DNA of 64,000 nucleotides from Diadema setosum (lineage: Eukaryota > Echinodermata > Echinoidea > Diadematoida > Diadematidae): the NCBI RefSeq assembly GCF_964275005.1, contig NC_092697.1, forward strand, positions 16,394,138 to 16,458,137. Direction: 5' to 3'. The position numbers and the translations under genes are program-made. This document shows, in pieces, positions 30,010-53,251 of this stretch (positions are counted from its first letter, which is position 1; the number at the start of each line of letters is the position of its first letter). Under the pieces are notes generated by a model. That model did not search any database, was not told the DNA's origin, and saw only the letters and a program-made list of their open reading frames with translations.

Positions 30010-30222
30010 TACTGTGAAAGTGGATATTTTCATGCGACTAATTTTTCGCGCTCGGCTGGGTAAGGAGAGTTTTGAGGGTTTTTAATTTTGCGGAATCAAG
30101 ACAGCAACTACTGGAACATATGGCAAGCAAACATATTCACATGCTTTTATTTTTGTGCTAATATTGGGTTGCAGGAAATGCGCAAAAATTTCAACAATGC
30201 AAAAATTTCCACTTTCACAGTA
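30010..30222. mobile_element. TA-flanked MITE, 'CTGTAAAAGTG' family, copy 2
   Basis: TACTGTGAAAGTGGATATTT start and AAATTTCCACTTTCACAGTA end, with the same interior 'gcgctcggctgggt' and 'gcttttattttt' as the copy at 12483. Confidence 0.78.
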
Positions 30223-30355
30223 TTGTCTTTCGAGTATATGTGAAAGGAGAGTTGATATGATTTCAACTTGTTACTGTTCACCCATATTCTAATTTTAATA
30301 CACAGACACACAGAGGAATAATTTCTCTACGACGCTTGGTGGATGCTCTCAATGA

Positions 30356-31117
30356 TACAGTAAACCTTGGATAAGTCGACGTCGAGTGAGTCGAAAATCA
30401 CTTAACTCGAAGCAAAATAAAAAGTCCCGATTTTTCCCCTTTGTATTTTCGCTAAGAAATATTTGGATAAGCTGAAGTACGAGAGTCGAATTTCGGCTGT
30501 GTCGAAGTAAAACATTCAGTCCCTTTTGTACAAAATACACGTAGTTTACATCACTTGAGCCGAAGAAGATTTGTCTGGCATTCTCATTACATTTAGAGGA
30601 GAACAAAAAAATCGGCATGTCGCAGAACCCCGTCCCTGGCCTGCTGCAGGAAAGCATGCACACTCACCGTACCGCTCTGCACGCATGTCGAATACATACA
30701 CATGTATACATGTATACACACAGCACATCGATCCATATACTTCATCCATACACACAGCACATCCATACTTTATCCATGTCAAGCCAGAACTCCTTGGTCA
30801 ACCAATCGCTGCTTTAATATTTTAGTGTCAGGCCAAGTGGGCGGAGCTTGTTTGTGCGTGCCCGGCTGGCTGTATACTTATGTTCAATGGAGGTGGGATG
30901 GGCCTGGGAGAGTGTTTGTCTCAGGGTAGGTTGACAGAGATGGCTACCTATGTTGCACCATAGACATACCATAGCACATGCACATTGCCACATTAGCGCA
31001 GACATTCTCAGAACTACGTTTAACTACTAGCATTGATACAAATTCCATGTTCAATTTAGAACAAAATAAGAACATTATCTTCAAGAACAGACAAATTTGA
31101 ATGTAAACACACACACG

Positions 31118-31153
<36 letters not shown>

Positions 31154-31514
31154 CATGCAAATGTACTATAATACATGTACATAACTGTGAGTCGAAAAAA
31201 AAAATCGACTCTCGCAATCGACTCTCGCAATGCTAGTAGTTAAACTACGTTTAACTACTAGCATTGATACAAATTCCATGTTCAATTTAGAACAAAATAA
31301 GAACATTACCTTCAAGAACAGACAAATTTGAATGCAAACACACATACGCACGCACACACACACACACACACACGCATGCATGCAAATGTACTATAATACA
31401 TGTACATAAATGTGAGTCAAAAAAAAAAATCAACTCTCGCGAGAGTCGAATTTCACTTAAGTCGACGCATTTTTGTCAGTCCCGAGAGCTTCGACTCATG
31501 CGAGGTTTACTGTA
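30356..31514. mobile_element. 1.16-kb TA-flanked pogo-like element with internal tandem duplication
   Basis: TACAGTAAACCTTGGATAAG at the left and the inverse of TACAGTAAACCTCGCATGAG at the right, with TA at both edges. 'gtcgaa' and 'cttaactcgaag' motifs recur near both ends. No transposase motif was found. Two tandem units start near 31012 and 31243 (period about 231 bp), each with 'actagcattgatacaaattc', a CA microsatellite and 'tgtgagtcgaaaaa'. At their junction a perfect 15-bp hairpin (31231-31263) appears. Confidence 0.75.
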
Positions 31515-31698
31515 TTATGGAAACTTGCCCTTCTTGGTTATCAATGCTGATGCAATGACTAAAATCACTGTAATTTAACATGACTGCAACTCTCACTTTG
31601 AAAACAAGGGTCAAGTACGGATTAAACAAGGGTACGACTATGAGAAAGACGGTCTGAAGCACAAAAGAAGTCAGCGATACACACAGCATGTGGACCAA

Positions 31699-32124
31699 TC
31701 AGGGCTGGGCTACAGCCAGCTGAATCATGTTTGCTGTATCAAACGATGAAGTAAGGTTTGCACCCAGAATCCAGGATTTGTGAGCAGCTTCCATCAAAAT
31801 CTGAGAGATTCTTCTGAGCAGAATGTCACCAAATAGTCTCCCCTCATGGGACAACATCTCATCAAGAAAGTGGCACGCGTATATTTGGTTGGCATCTAGC
31901 AATGGCAATACGAATCTGAAGAAGCCAAGAAAACTCTTCTCCAGATGATCCTCAAGTACAAAGAATGTTCTCTGCTGAAGGGTTACATAAACGATGCCCC
32001 TCGCACCACTGTTCACTTCCCACATCAGCAGATTCCAGGCAGTTTGTGGCATTTCCGTTGATATCAGCACTGACAAGCAGGCATCTCCATGGTCAGGACA
32101 CAGCTGTCTCCTTGGACATCCCAA
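31699..32124 (-). CDS. Unrecognised 141-codon open frame
   Basis: Open for about 142 codons on the minus strand, downstream of the dimt1 stop. It starts at TTG just after a stop; no ATG or splice acceptor is near its 5' end. Residue composition is ordinary and contains helix-like segments (FLDEMLSHEGRLFGDILLRR), but I do not recognise a family. It could be an exon of an unknown gene, a decayed transposon piece or chance. Confidence 0.2.
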   Translation of the reverse strand: MGCPRRQLCPDHGDACLSVLISTEMPQTAWNLLMWEVNSGARGIVYVTLQQRTFFVLEDHLEKSFLGFFRFVLPLLDANQIYACHFLDEMLSHEGRLFGDILLRRISQILMEAAHKSWILGANLTSSFDTANMIQLAVAQP

Positions 32125-32307
32125 GTGTATGTATCAAGTCTTCTCTGAGAGACTCTGAGAGTTCAAGTCATGATGTTTCACAATATTTAGGTTTACCACA
32201 CTTCATTTGACATGACACGCATGTATGAAGGGGCTACCTTCTGTCCCCAACAAGACTAACAGTTTGATGATGAGTCTGACCTGAGGCAGAGCAAACACGG
32301 CACTTCA

Positions 32308-44146
<11,839 letters not shown>

Positions 44147-44560
44147 GATTGGTAACTTAAAAGCTTCAATTCACAATGAAAACAGTTCGGTGTGTCAGGA
44201 CGCACATCCATATGACGACCCCACATACGTGATCCACTACTGGACAATTTGTACCGATACACACGCACGAGCGAGTAGTCGTACACGAACATGTGGTAGG
44301 TGCACCGGTGAAACATGTGTTGTGTGCGGCAGTGACACACCAAAGGGAGGTTTGTACGCTCTTTGGTACCCACGCTCTGTAGTATTGCGCAAGAAACTCG
44401 TGCGTCGCGCAGATGACATCTCAGAAGCGAAAGCCCGTAACGGCTTGCAATGGCGCCGTCAATACAAATGTACGTATGTCAGTAACAGTATTGAATTGTA
44501 CATACGGTATGTAGACCTATGAAAAGAAGAAGAAGAAGAGAGAGAGAGAAAAAAAAAGAT
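44147..44560 (-). promoter_or_regulatory. Probable dimt1 promoter / 5' UTR region
   Basis: Upstream of the dimt1 ATG the sequence is more CpG-rich than its surroundings ('cgcacgagcgagtagtcg', 'cgtcgcgcag'). No TATA box placed with confidence. The transcription start is not determinable here. Confidence 0.35.
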
Positions 44561-44761
44561 ATCTCACTGCGTCTCCAAAAACAGCATGCATGTGTTCGTT
44601 CAAAGTTATCCTTTTGGTGCATTCATTTCATTCATAAAATCATGAATAAGTAAAATACCAGACTAGCCAACAACATCATGAGTGCCCCCCTTTCTCCCTC
44701 TTCCCTCTCTCCCTCACGCCCTCGTTTGGCGCGCCAAAGCCGCGGCGCCACGTTTTCAAAA

Positions 44762-45058
44762 GTGTGTGTGTGTGGGGGGGGGGGGGGGGGGGTGGGGAGC
44801 AGTTTAGATTTTTCTGGTGCCAGCCCACTTCCGGGTTTCACCATCTAACAAGCAAGAAGAAGAAGAAGAAGAAGAAGAAGGAGGAGGAGGAGGAGGAGGA
44901 GGAGGAGAAGAAGAAGAAGAAGAAGAAGAAGAAGAAGAAGAAGAAGAAGAAGAAGAAAAGACCTTCAGCGCAACTTTCTGGTGCCCCTTCCAGGGTTTCT
45001 TCGGCTAACAAGCAATTAAGGGGGAAAAAAGTCTTTCTTCTTCTTCTTCTTCTTCTTC
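44762..45058. repeat. Purine triplet microsatellites: (G)n, (GAA)n/(GGA)n, then (TTC)n
   Basis: A G-run at about 44774-44792, then (GAA)9/(GGA)8/(GAA)n at about 44852-44956, and an opposite (TTC)n at about 45030-45058. Two copies of the 'tctggtgcc...ccgggttt' module lie between. The long open frames of Lys and Glu here are low-complexity artefacts. Confidence 0.9.
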
Positions 45059-45059
45059 A

Positions 45060-45810
45060 TGATTAAGTCTGCCTCCTTCAATAGACTGAAGATTCTTGCA
45101 GACTGGTGCTATTTACATTATAATACAATTTATTTACAGATATTTACAAGCACATAGAAAATTTGACGAAAAAAAAAAAGAAAAAACTAGCCACTGTGAT
45201 CAACCGTTAGACGGTTTCGAAATGATCCCACAAACATGACAAATGGCGCTGAAACAATTTCTGACGACAGGGAATTCCAGTTCCTTACAGTTCTTGGGAA
45301 GAACGAATGGCGATGCGATTCAGTTCTCGAATATGGTACCTGATAGGAGTGTGGTTGCGAAGCTCTCGTTAACTGAGTAGCCTGTTTGATAATATAGTCC
45401 TGTGCTGAAAGAGGAGTGAGATTATTGTGTATTTTGTACATCATAATTAGCCTGTCATTTTCTCTGCGCTGTTCCAGAGTGGTCTAATTAAGTTCTTGTA
45501 GCATTTTGGTGACACTCGAGGTGTTATGGTAGCGATTTAAAGTGAATCGCGCAGCTCTTCTCTGGACCATTTCCACTTGGTGGATTAGGTTCTTGGTAGA
45601 TGGGTCCCAAACTGTGGAAGCATACTCAACAATTTGGTCGAACCAACGTTTTGTAAGCTGTGGCTTTAACATCAGAAGATTTTATGCGAAGATTGCGTTT
45701 TAGAAATGCAAGCACGTTATTGGCTTTATTGACAGTATTGTTGATGTGGGTCCACTTCAAATCAGAAGTCTTTCCCGCACTTCTAATTCTACCACTTCCA
45801 GGTTTCATCG
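45060..45810 (-). pseudogene. Non-LTR retrotransposon reverse transcriptase C-terminus with 3' end
   Basis: On the minus strand: DLKWTHINNTVNKANNVLAF and KATAYKTLVRPN; after one frameshift EYASTVWDPSTKNLIHQVE and VQRRAARFTLNRYHNTSSV; a TAG replaces a Trp codon after LN; then TLEQRRENDRLIMMYKIHNN and HSFFPRTVRNWNSL to a stop. These are the thumb and C-terminal motifs of CR1/Jockey-group LINEs. The 3' end ('...aggcagacttaatcat') runs into (GAA)n, probably its tail. 5'-truncated and dead. Confidence 0.82.
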
Positions 45811-47120
45811 GCTGGCAACACGAAGCCCTCGATCTGGTGCAATTTGCAATCGGCTTCCAATCAATATCGATTCAAAAGCAAAACAAAGCTTAACCACATT
45901 TTTTTTTCTGGTGCCACTTTCGGGGTCAAAAAAAAAGTGTGTGTGTGTGTGGGGGGGGGGAAGTGGTTATACCCTATGTATTCCTATGAGGGGAAAGTGG
46001 GGTTACTCTGGAGGCATTGGAACTTGTCCTTTGTTAGGTACTATGTTTTGGCCGCATTACCCGTCCACGTTGATTAAATCAGACAAAATGTTTTACTATT
46101 TGAATAAAGTTCAATACTATCCTTTTTTAACTTTAAAAACACGTTCGTTTCTTTGTTCTTTAGTTCTTAAAGGTTTTAATAGAACTCACTGGCAAACAAC
46201 TATTTGACAGGGATTCTCTATAAGCTCAGGTTGAGCAGCCTGAGATTACAAGCAGACCCAACTTTGTGTAATCAGATTCACTGAAAAGCACACTCGCAAC
46301 TTCTGCCAGTCCCCATGACCATGTATCAGGGATGCTATTTCTTTTTTCCCTCTTAAAAACAAAACACAACATAACAAAACAAAACAAACATTAGTGTGGC
46401 AAAACAATCACAATGATTTATTAGCACAATTTGAAACAAGAAATTAGTGAAAATAACCTAAACCTATATACTGGAAGATTTTTCAACGATGATTAACCTG
46501 TACAGTTTATAATCATAAAACGCAACCACAGAGATAAGTTAACTTGTTATTCGGCGAATTCTCACTAAGTCAATCAACATTGTCCGTTGGCGTGGTAGCA
46601 TTATAATCCCATCATGAATATTATTATAGCCATTTGGACCTTCACTACCAAACAGCATTGGCAAATACACAACCACATTTTATGTCAAATTTGTGGTGTA
46701 TTTGTCATTTTGTTCTCTATAGCTTTCCTTCTATTCGTTACCTCTGTCAAATTTGATTTCATCGGAATTTGTGGTGCGTATTTTCATTTTGATCCACAGC
46801 GTTCTTCTATTCATTGCCTTATAAAATCAATCAAACTGCATAGGTATATGCTTTAAACTCAGACTTTTCATAGCTTCAAGAATTTAGTAACTGCCTATTA
46901 TTATCATCTAACTTCATGCCTATAATACGGAGTTTTCGGAGCTTGTTTGATGCTGTAAGTCTTCTTGTATAAAAAGACTTTATGGCCTCAAGCATTTGCT
47001 ATTGTCGATTTCCTATACCTTTCGCAAAGGCACAGACTCGCTCACACATGACATTGTGAGAAAGCCACAATTTATTTTGACAATGTAAACTATATACCAA
47101 GGTAAGTAAAAATTTGATGG
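45811..47120. other. Intergenic, no gene; fragments of the 'ggtgccacttcc' module
   Basis: Module fragments at 45785-45800 and 45907-45925 and a (GT)n/G-run near 45937-45960. The rest is AT-rich without assignment. Confidence 0.4.
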
Positions 47121-47198
47121 GGTAAGACCATAGAGCTGTATTATATGTAAATGCAGCTCTATGGAAGACTGCCTATGGTCCGTTACTGACGTCTTACC
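47121..47198. repeat. Small inverted repeat, GGTAAGAC...GTCTTACC
   Basis: Outer 8-bp arms and inner 11-bp arms (CCATAGAGCTG / CAGCTCTATGG). 78 bp in all. Possibly a very small MITE. Confidence 0.6.
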
Positions 47199-47253
47199 AA
47201 GGAGGTACTTCCGTGGTCTTATTCCACAAAGACATGCACCCTCATAATAACTG

Positions 47254-47401
47254 CAGTGGCAGATCCGAGGGGGTGGGGGCGCTCGGTTTCTGAAATAAAA
47301 GAAATAAAAAGAAAAAATGAAACATGAAGAAGGGGCGCGGAAGTCCCCCACCCCTTTAATGTTCGATCATCATAGTGGCACCAGAAAATTGCGCTGAAGC
47401 C

Positions 47402-47457
<56 letters not shown>

Positions 47458-47566
47458 GCTTGTCAGCAAATTTTTGTTAGTTTGTCAGCTGAAGAAACCC
47501 GGAAGTGGCACCTGAAATATTTGTTGTGCCCCCACCTTTTATACGGAATTCCTGGATCCGCCCCTG
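47254..47566. mobile_element. MITE with CAGTGGCGGATCC-type ends and (GTT)n core
   Basis: CAGTGGCAGATCC at the left and GGATCCGCCCCTG at the right. Inside, inverted copies of 'ggtgccacttccgggtttc' bracket a (GTT)n tract (47402-47458). The same plan, with a LINE fragment, is seen at 49621. Confidence 0.65.
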
Positions 47567-47607
47567 ACACCATGTGCTTGTTAATATCAATTAAAGGCAT
47601 GATGCAA

Positions 47608-47632
47608 CCATGGAGCTACAATAGCTCCATGG
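47608..47632. repeat. Perfect hairpin CCATGGAGCTA-caa-TAGCTCCATGG
   Basis: 11-bp perfect arms with a 3-nt loop, 42 bases from the MITE end at 47566. Confidence 0.85.
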
Positions 47633-49620
47633 CACAACGGAATTGTATTAAAGCCCATCACCCTTGCACTAAATCCACCCTCGTGACGAATGACACAATT
47701 TGTCTAAAATGATATTTGTATGAATCCTATATAGAATCTGGAAGTGGTAAAGGCATTTTCCTTACATCGGGTGCGGTGCCTGGAACGCATTATGTCAAAT
47801 ATTTTCCCTTGGATTTCAACGTCCTGTGGTGAAACTTTTGAGAACACCATTGCTGAATACACTCAGCAAAAAAAAAAAAAAAAAAAAAAGTTCATCTTTC
47901 TCATATAGACTATTTGGCTAATATTTATGTTTTATATACCATGTTAAAGGTAATTTAATTTGCTATCAACCTAGTATAGGATAATAAAAAGGGAAACTTT
48001 ACACATGAACGAACACATTCGTTTTTCTCTTCTAAGGCACAAAAGTAAAAATTGCAAAAATGGACAAGTTGTTATTTAAGCGTGTAATATGCTCTTCCAT
48101 ATAACAATGAGAGCAAAAGACAAATTCAACTCAATAAAAATGCAAATTGTTTTGCAAAAAGCAAGCTATGATTTCTATGTCTCTGTAACCCTTCAAAGAT
48201 AAAAAAGGCAAAAAATAATGGAGCAAATTGAAGAATCTTTTGTCAAATCAATAGTCAAAGGACATAAGAGAAAAAGTAATGGTAACAAAGAAGGCTAAAT
48301 TTGAAACGTTATTCCAAATTAAGAAAATTTAAGATAATATTTGGTTCTTGGATGTGTCTCACGCGTTCTTAAATTCCTTATTATGATAAGGTGAAATTAA
48401 GAAATTCAGTCGATTTTATCACCTTTGCGGCTAGCTCTCTATGTCATTTAAAGTTTGAATTGATAGAAAATTCTTATATCACCTTTAGTTTATGTACATT
48501 TGTTTTAGAATATAAAGAGAAATGAAGGAACGGAAACTTATTTCTGCTATTTCATTTAAGTCTCCCATTGCGTTAAATTGGTCTTTTGTTATCATTGCTA
48601 TATCTTGGAGGGCGTTTGCGAATGAATTTCAATATGTCAATTTTTGCAATTTTTACTTTTCTGCCTTGGAGGACAAAACCAAAACGGTTTTCACTCATGC
48701 GTAAAAAAATCCCATTGTATAAACCTACCAGGTTGATAGCCAATTAAATAATCTTTAATATGGTACATATAATTATGACAATGATTTTTATCAAAATTTT
48801 CTATGGAAAATGTTAACTGGAAAAAGCGTTTACTTTTTTATGAGTGTATGTGCAATCATTGAATACCTTAATTGATGATTAACAGCGCACGTTAGCAATT
48901 ATTAAGCAGTTAAAGGGTGGTCAGTCTTGCATATGGACCTACTCTTACTCTTACCCCACTTTTCCCTATCCTTAAAATAATGTATAGGCCTCATCAAATA
49001 AACGTAGAATCCTTTCCAAAATTACATGCTCTTTCATTTTTCATAAGAGGTTTCTCAGTATCTCACGTAGGAATGTTCAAAACATGAATCCCCACCTAAA
49101 CCTGTACTGTACTAATACAGTCCCTTTAATGTTACCTATAGATAGAATAACACCAGCCATACATAAAGAGAAAAAAATTAGGAAACTGAAACTGATATAA
49201 ACAAAAAGCTTCAATGCCCCATAATGCACACACACACACACACACACAAAAAAAAAAAAACAGCGGACGACTCTGCCAAAAAAAAAAGGGGGGGGGGGGA
49301 GGGACAACGATCGAGGAGAAGGAGAAAAATAGAAATGCACAAAAATTATCAAAAAAAGAAAAAAAGAAGAGGGAGTGGATAAAAATTAGGAATGAGAAGA
49401 AGTTGAAGTATATAGTTTACAGGTTGAAAAAAAAAATCAGTCCCGCCCATCATAATGTATTATAGAGGACTAATAATGTTTGGGAAAAAAAACAAAAACC
49501 AAACAAAAAACCCACCCACAACTACAAAGAATATCAAGGCACGCAGGAGATTGAAATAATAAGAGTATACTAAAAAAAAAAAAAGAGCCAAAATAAATAA
49601 AATGCAGGCTTGGTGAGGAA
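47633..49620. other. Intergenic, no gene; A-run and (CA)n tracts
   Basis: AT-rich; A-run at 47869-47889, (CA)n followed by A at 49226-49260, G-run near 49290. No coding or named repeat. Confidence 0.45.
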
Positions 49621-49658
49621 CAGGGGGCTGATCCAGGAATTCCATAAAGGGTGGGGGC

Positions 49659-49699
<41 letters not shown>

Positions 49700-50001
49700 T
49701 TACCAATTCCGGGTTTAATCAGCTGACAAGAAAAAAAAAATTCAAGCAATTTTCTGATGCCACTGCAATCGAAAATTGAAAAAAAAGGGGGGAGCAAGCA
49801 CCCTTCTTCTTCTTCTGATTAAGTCTGCCTCCTTCAATAGGCTGAAGATTCTTGCAGACTGTGCTATTTATACAGTTTATTTACAGATATTTACAAACAC
49901 ATAACAAATTCGAAGAAAATAACTAGCCACTGTGATCCCCTTTCATTTTCATTTCTTTTTATTTCTTTTGTTTGCGCCCCCTCCCCCTGGATCCGCTACT
50001 G
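49621..50001. mobile_element. MITE with CAGGGGGCTGATCC ends carrying a LINE 3' fragment
   Basis: CAGGGGGCTGATCCAGGAAT at the left and CTGGATCCGCTACTG at the right, with AGGAA directly repeated at both edges (candidate 5-bp target duplication). Inside are a long A-run (49661-49695), the 'ccgggtttaatcagctgacaag' module, and 49806-49936, which repeats the LINE 3' end of 45060-45190 ('gattaagtctgcctccttca', 'ctgaagattcttgcagactg'). Confidence 0.6.
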
Positions 50002-50331
50002 AGGAAGAGAGGAATAAGAAGAAAGAAACAGTGTAGATGGATGTGGATGGACCCGGGGGTGGGAGTCAAGGGCTAGTCAAAATCATGGTTAGGTCAAGAG
50101 TAATGGTATACCCCCTCCTCCGCAGCTTCTATACTGGGAGAATCTTAGGTTGCTCGGAAAGCCATAGGTTTCCCAGTTTGCGTTTTCTTTCGATTTCTTT
50201 CTTCTTCTTTTTTTTTTTTTTTTTTTTTTTGGGGGGGGGGGTGGTCCGATTTTGGGATTGTTTTGTTCTCATGTTGTTTTTGTTTTTGCGTCTTTTTTTT
50301 TCAAGAGCCAAAAAAAGTGAATGTGTTAAGA
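50002..50331. other. Intergenic; T-run then G-run at 50205-50241
   Basis: Low-complexity pyrimidine-rich sequence; no gene. Confidence 0.5.
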
Positions 50332-50925
50332 CAAGGCTCGACACTAACGGTGGCCCGGTGGCCCGGGGCCACCAAAAATGAAAGTCGGGCCACCAAATTT
50401 CAAAAAAAGGGCAAATTTGGTGGCCCGCCTCGGGCCACCGAAATTTTTTGAAAAGTATGTCAATAAATTCGTATCATTTTGCGCCGGAACCTTCAAAAGG
50501 ACATAGAAGTAACTTTGTCTTTTGTGTTTTGAGAAATAGAAATATGTTTCTTCTAGCTTCTTAATCATTTGCATGTAACCCCTATGATGTCATTTATTTA
50601 TGTTTACATGTTGCAACCCATGTGCCTGTCAATGAATATTTATACTTAGTCTTCACCATTCAGCAGTTAAATTTGTTTAAAGGATGGATGAAAAGGACTG
50701 AATGAGTGAGCGTTGCGAGTTTGTTGAGGTCTGTTTATGAGTAGATATGTCCAGCTTCCAGTTCTTACTATGACAAAACTTAAATATTTGACTCCTTTAA
50801 AAAAAAAACCAGGACTTTTAATGTTGTTTTTTTCGTGCCACCAAATTTTTCTCTCGGGCCACCAAAAATTTGAAATTGATGATTTTTAATTGGGCCACCA
50901 AAAAAAAAGTTAGTGTGGAGCCCTG
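50332..50925. mobile_element. hAT-like MITE (594 bp) with iterated GGGCCACCAAA
   Basis: Ends CAAGGCTCGACACTAAC and GTTAGTGTGGAGCCCT form inverted repeats. GTTAAGA occurs immediately on both sides (50325 and 50926), consistent with an 8-bp hAT duplication with one mismatch. GGGCCACCAAA or a variant recurs at least six times, three in each half, some inverted. No transposase. Confidence 0.75.
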
Positions 50926-53251
50926 GTTAAGAGTATACGTGCCAACCTGTTGCACAGTCCCTGAAAAATTATAAAGAAATGGAAGAGGGAGAAAAGGTAA
51001 AGAAGAAGAAGAACTTAAAAAGAGAGGATATTGCAGCAGAAGGAGGAGGAGAAAAAGGTACGGTAGTAGCTAGCTTATCATCCAGCTGTGGTCTGGGATG
51101 TTGGCTCTCATGGTAACTACTGAGTACAGTTCTCTGCTTCCGTACTCCCAAAATGCAAAGACCGCCACCAGTCACGGAGTGCTGGCAGTGAAGTACGATG
51201 TCACGTACGTAACAAATAGCGAAGGCTCGGGATCTCGAAAATTGACCTTTTGGATGACCTTTTTCTTCTCCGCAGCAGCTCGACGATCGAAATTAGCGCA
51301 TAACAAACTGGCGGAAGTACTGTGAATTTAACGCCATTTGATGGCAGCTGGGCCGAGTGATCACGCGTGATTTTACCAAATTTCCATGATTTCGTGAAGA
51401 TACAGTCACTCTGACTCACGTGATCACGTATCTTTGCTACACAGTTTGTAAAAACGCAGGATATTTTGAAGGGAAGGTGTCGTTCTGTCAGACGGTCGTA
51501 CTTCCTACATATTCCAATGACCAACTGTAGCTCTCCATCGCTATGTTGTGCAGACTACAAGGATAACGAGTGATCGACCCGTCCGAGACCGGTTGTGTGT
51601 TGTGCGGGAGTGGAGGAGGCAGTGTGTAATTACTACGGCTTTCGGTATTTGGGATCTAACGTAGAATCCCTAGCTGAAACTTGAACTTGGTACGATGATG
51701 TCTGTTCATCATTTTTTCTGTCATTTTAGATGTTGATTTCTAGCATATGCTTTCATTCATTTAATGTTTAGATCTAGATATAGTAGATGGTCAATACAAG
51801 TCAACACTCCACTATTAACAAAAACCAACACTCGGGTCTGACAGTGTCAATGAATGAACTTGTGATGTGAGTTAATAAGTCAGAGTGTCGTGATCGTGTC
51901 AGGACTATTTATTCTTCATGTTTCATTCCATAACTATTGTTACTGATTTCTCCTGGGATTTAGGAAGCCATCATATTAAATGTCTGTGCATATTTAACAT
52001 TATCAATTCAAAGTGAGCATACAAGACTCTACATGTATTTATTGTCAATTTGCTAAATGTGTTTTTTACACTTTAGGGTCTAACGTTATAAATTGTAATT
52101 TGATTAGCATCCATTTGGTAATTGACAGAACTCTTGCTGGCACTGCAGATGGAATGAACTAGTAGTAGACACAACAGTAGTTAGAGCCGAGTGTGTGACA
52201 GTTGTGCACATGATTACCATGCTGATGATGACATGCGTACATCTCCATGAGCCTCATTTGCTGATTTTTTCTTTGTCGTCTGCTCGGTAAGCTGTGTACG
52301 TTGAATCGTGGGTATGAATTGTGATTCTGGTGCAAGCACAAGGTGGGAAAGACGTTGATTATTCCATTACAAAAGTTGTGTCTGGAATTATAATGCAAAA
52401 ACTACAACTTTTTGGAGAGGTGTATATTTGAAGTCTATTTTACAGAAATCGGAATGGATGATTTTCATAATTTTGCCAAATTCGTAATTTTCAGAACTTT
52501 GTGAATAACTGGTGCTATTTTTAGCCAAAATTTCATCAGAGGAGTCTGAGTATAGAATTCAGAGCCATGAAAAAAAAAAAAAAAAAAAAAATGTCCGGTG
52601 ATACAATCCACTCTCCTACAATTGCATCTAAAGATTTTCGTGAATTCTTGAAATTCAGTTTGTTCCATCCATACAGTGCTCACCAATATTATGATGTTTA
52701 TACCTCTCTCAAGGGGAAATATGTCATGTGTTTCATCAATTGTTCATCTAGTTGTTCCTGGTAAGTGGTTCGATAACATTGCAGAATAAGCCAAAGCTAT
52801 GTTATATACATTATGCCTAGAAATCTCATGTTCTTTTTTTTTTTTCCATTTTGAGACGGCGGTAGAAATACTTGATAACAAAGATAAACACTGCCATTGA
52901 GCAAAACTTTGAAATTACTCTTATTTGGTAGTCTAAGTGATTGTAATACCAGTGTTACTTTGACCATTGTACAAGATGCATGGTTGTATACAATGTTGTA
53001 AGACTATCCAAAGCTGGTTTTACCTGGTATTTCTTTCTTGAGTGTTTCATCTTACCTGGAATGATTGAACATCTCAGGATAGATCCCCAGAAATTAGAAA
53101 TAAGTTTAGCCTTTATAAACGGTACATTAAAGCCATGATTTATCATTTGCAGATGAAACAAAAACCCAGCATTAGTGCTTTAAAATAGTTCTAAAATGTG
53201 AGTTATGGATAGAAACAACCACTGTAAGAATTTGAATCAGTAAAATTGATG
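50926..53251. other. Upstream of zyg11b; candidate promoter/5' UTR near 51230-51660
   Basis: 51230-51660 has more CpG than its surroundings ('ctcgacgatcg', 'tgatcacgcgtgatt', 'gatcgacccgtccgagaccgg') and could be the zyg11b promoter or a non-coding first exon; no donor can be assigned with confidence. The rest is AT-rich with an A-run at 52569-52590. Confidence 0.3.

Noticed and set aside
30702..31381. Cys/Val- and His/Thr-rich frames over (CA)n tracts
   Set aside because: Translations of dinucleotide repeats inside a MITE.
44764..45066. Lys- and Glu-rich frames over the (GAA)n tract
   Set aside because: Simple-repeat translation; no initiator context or flanking coding sequence.
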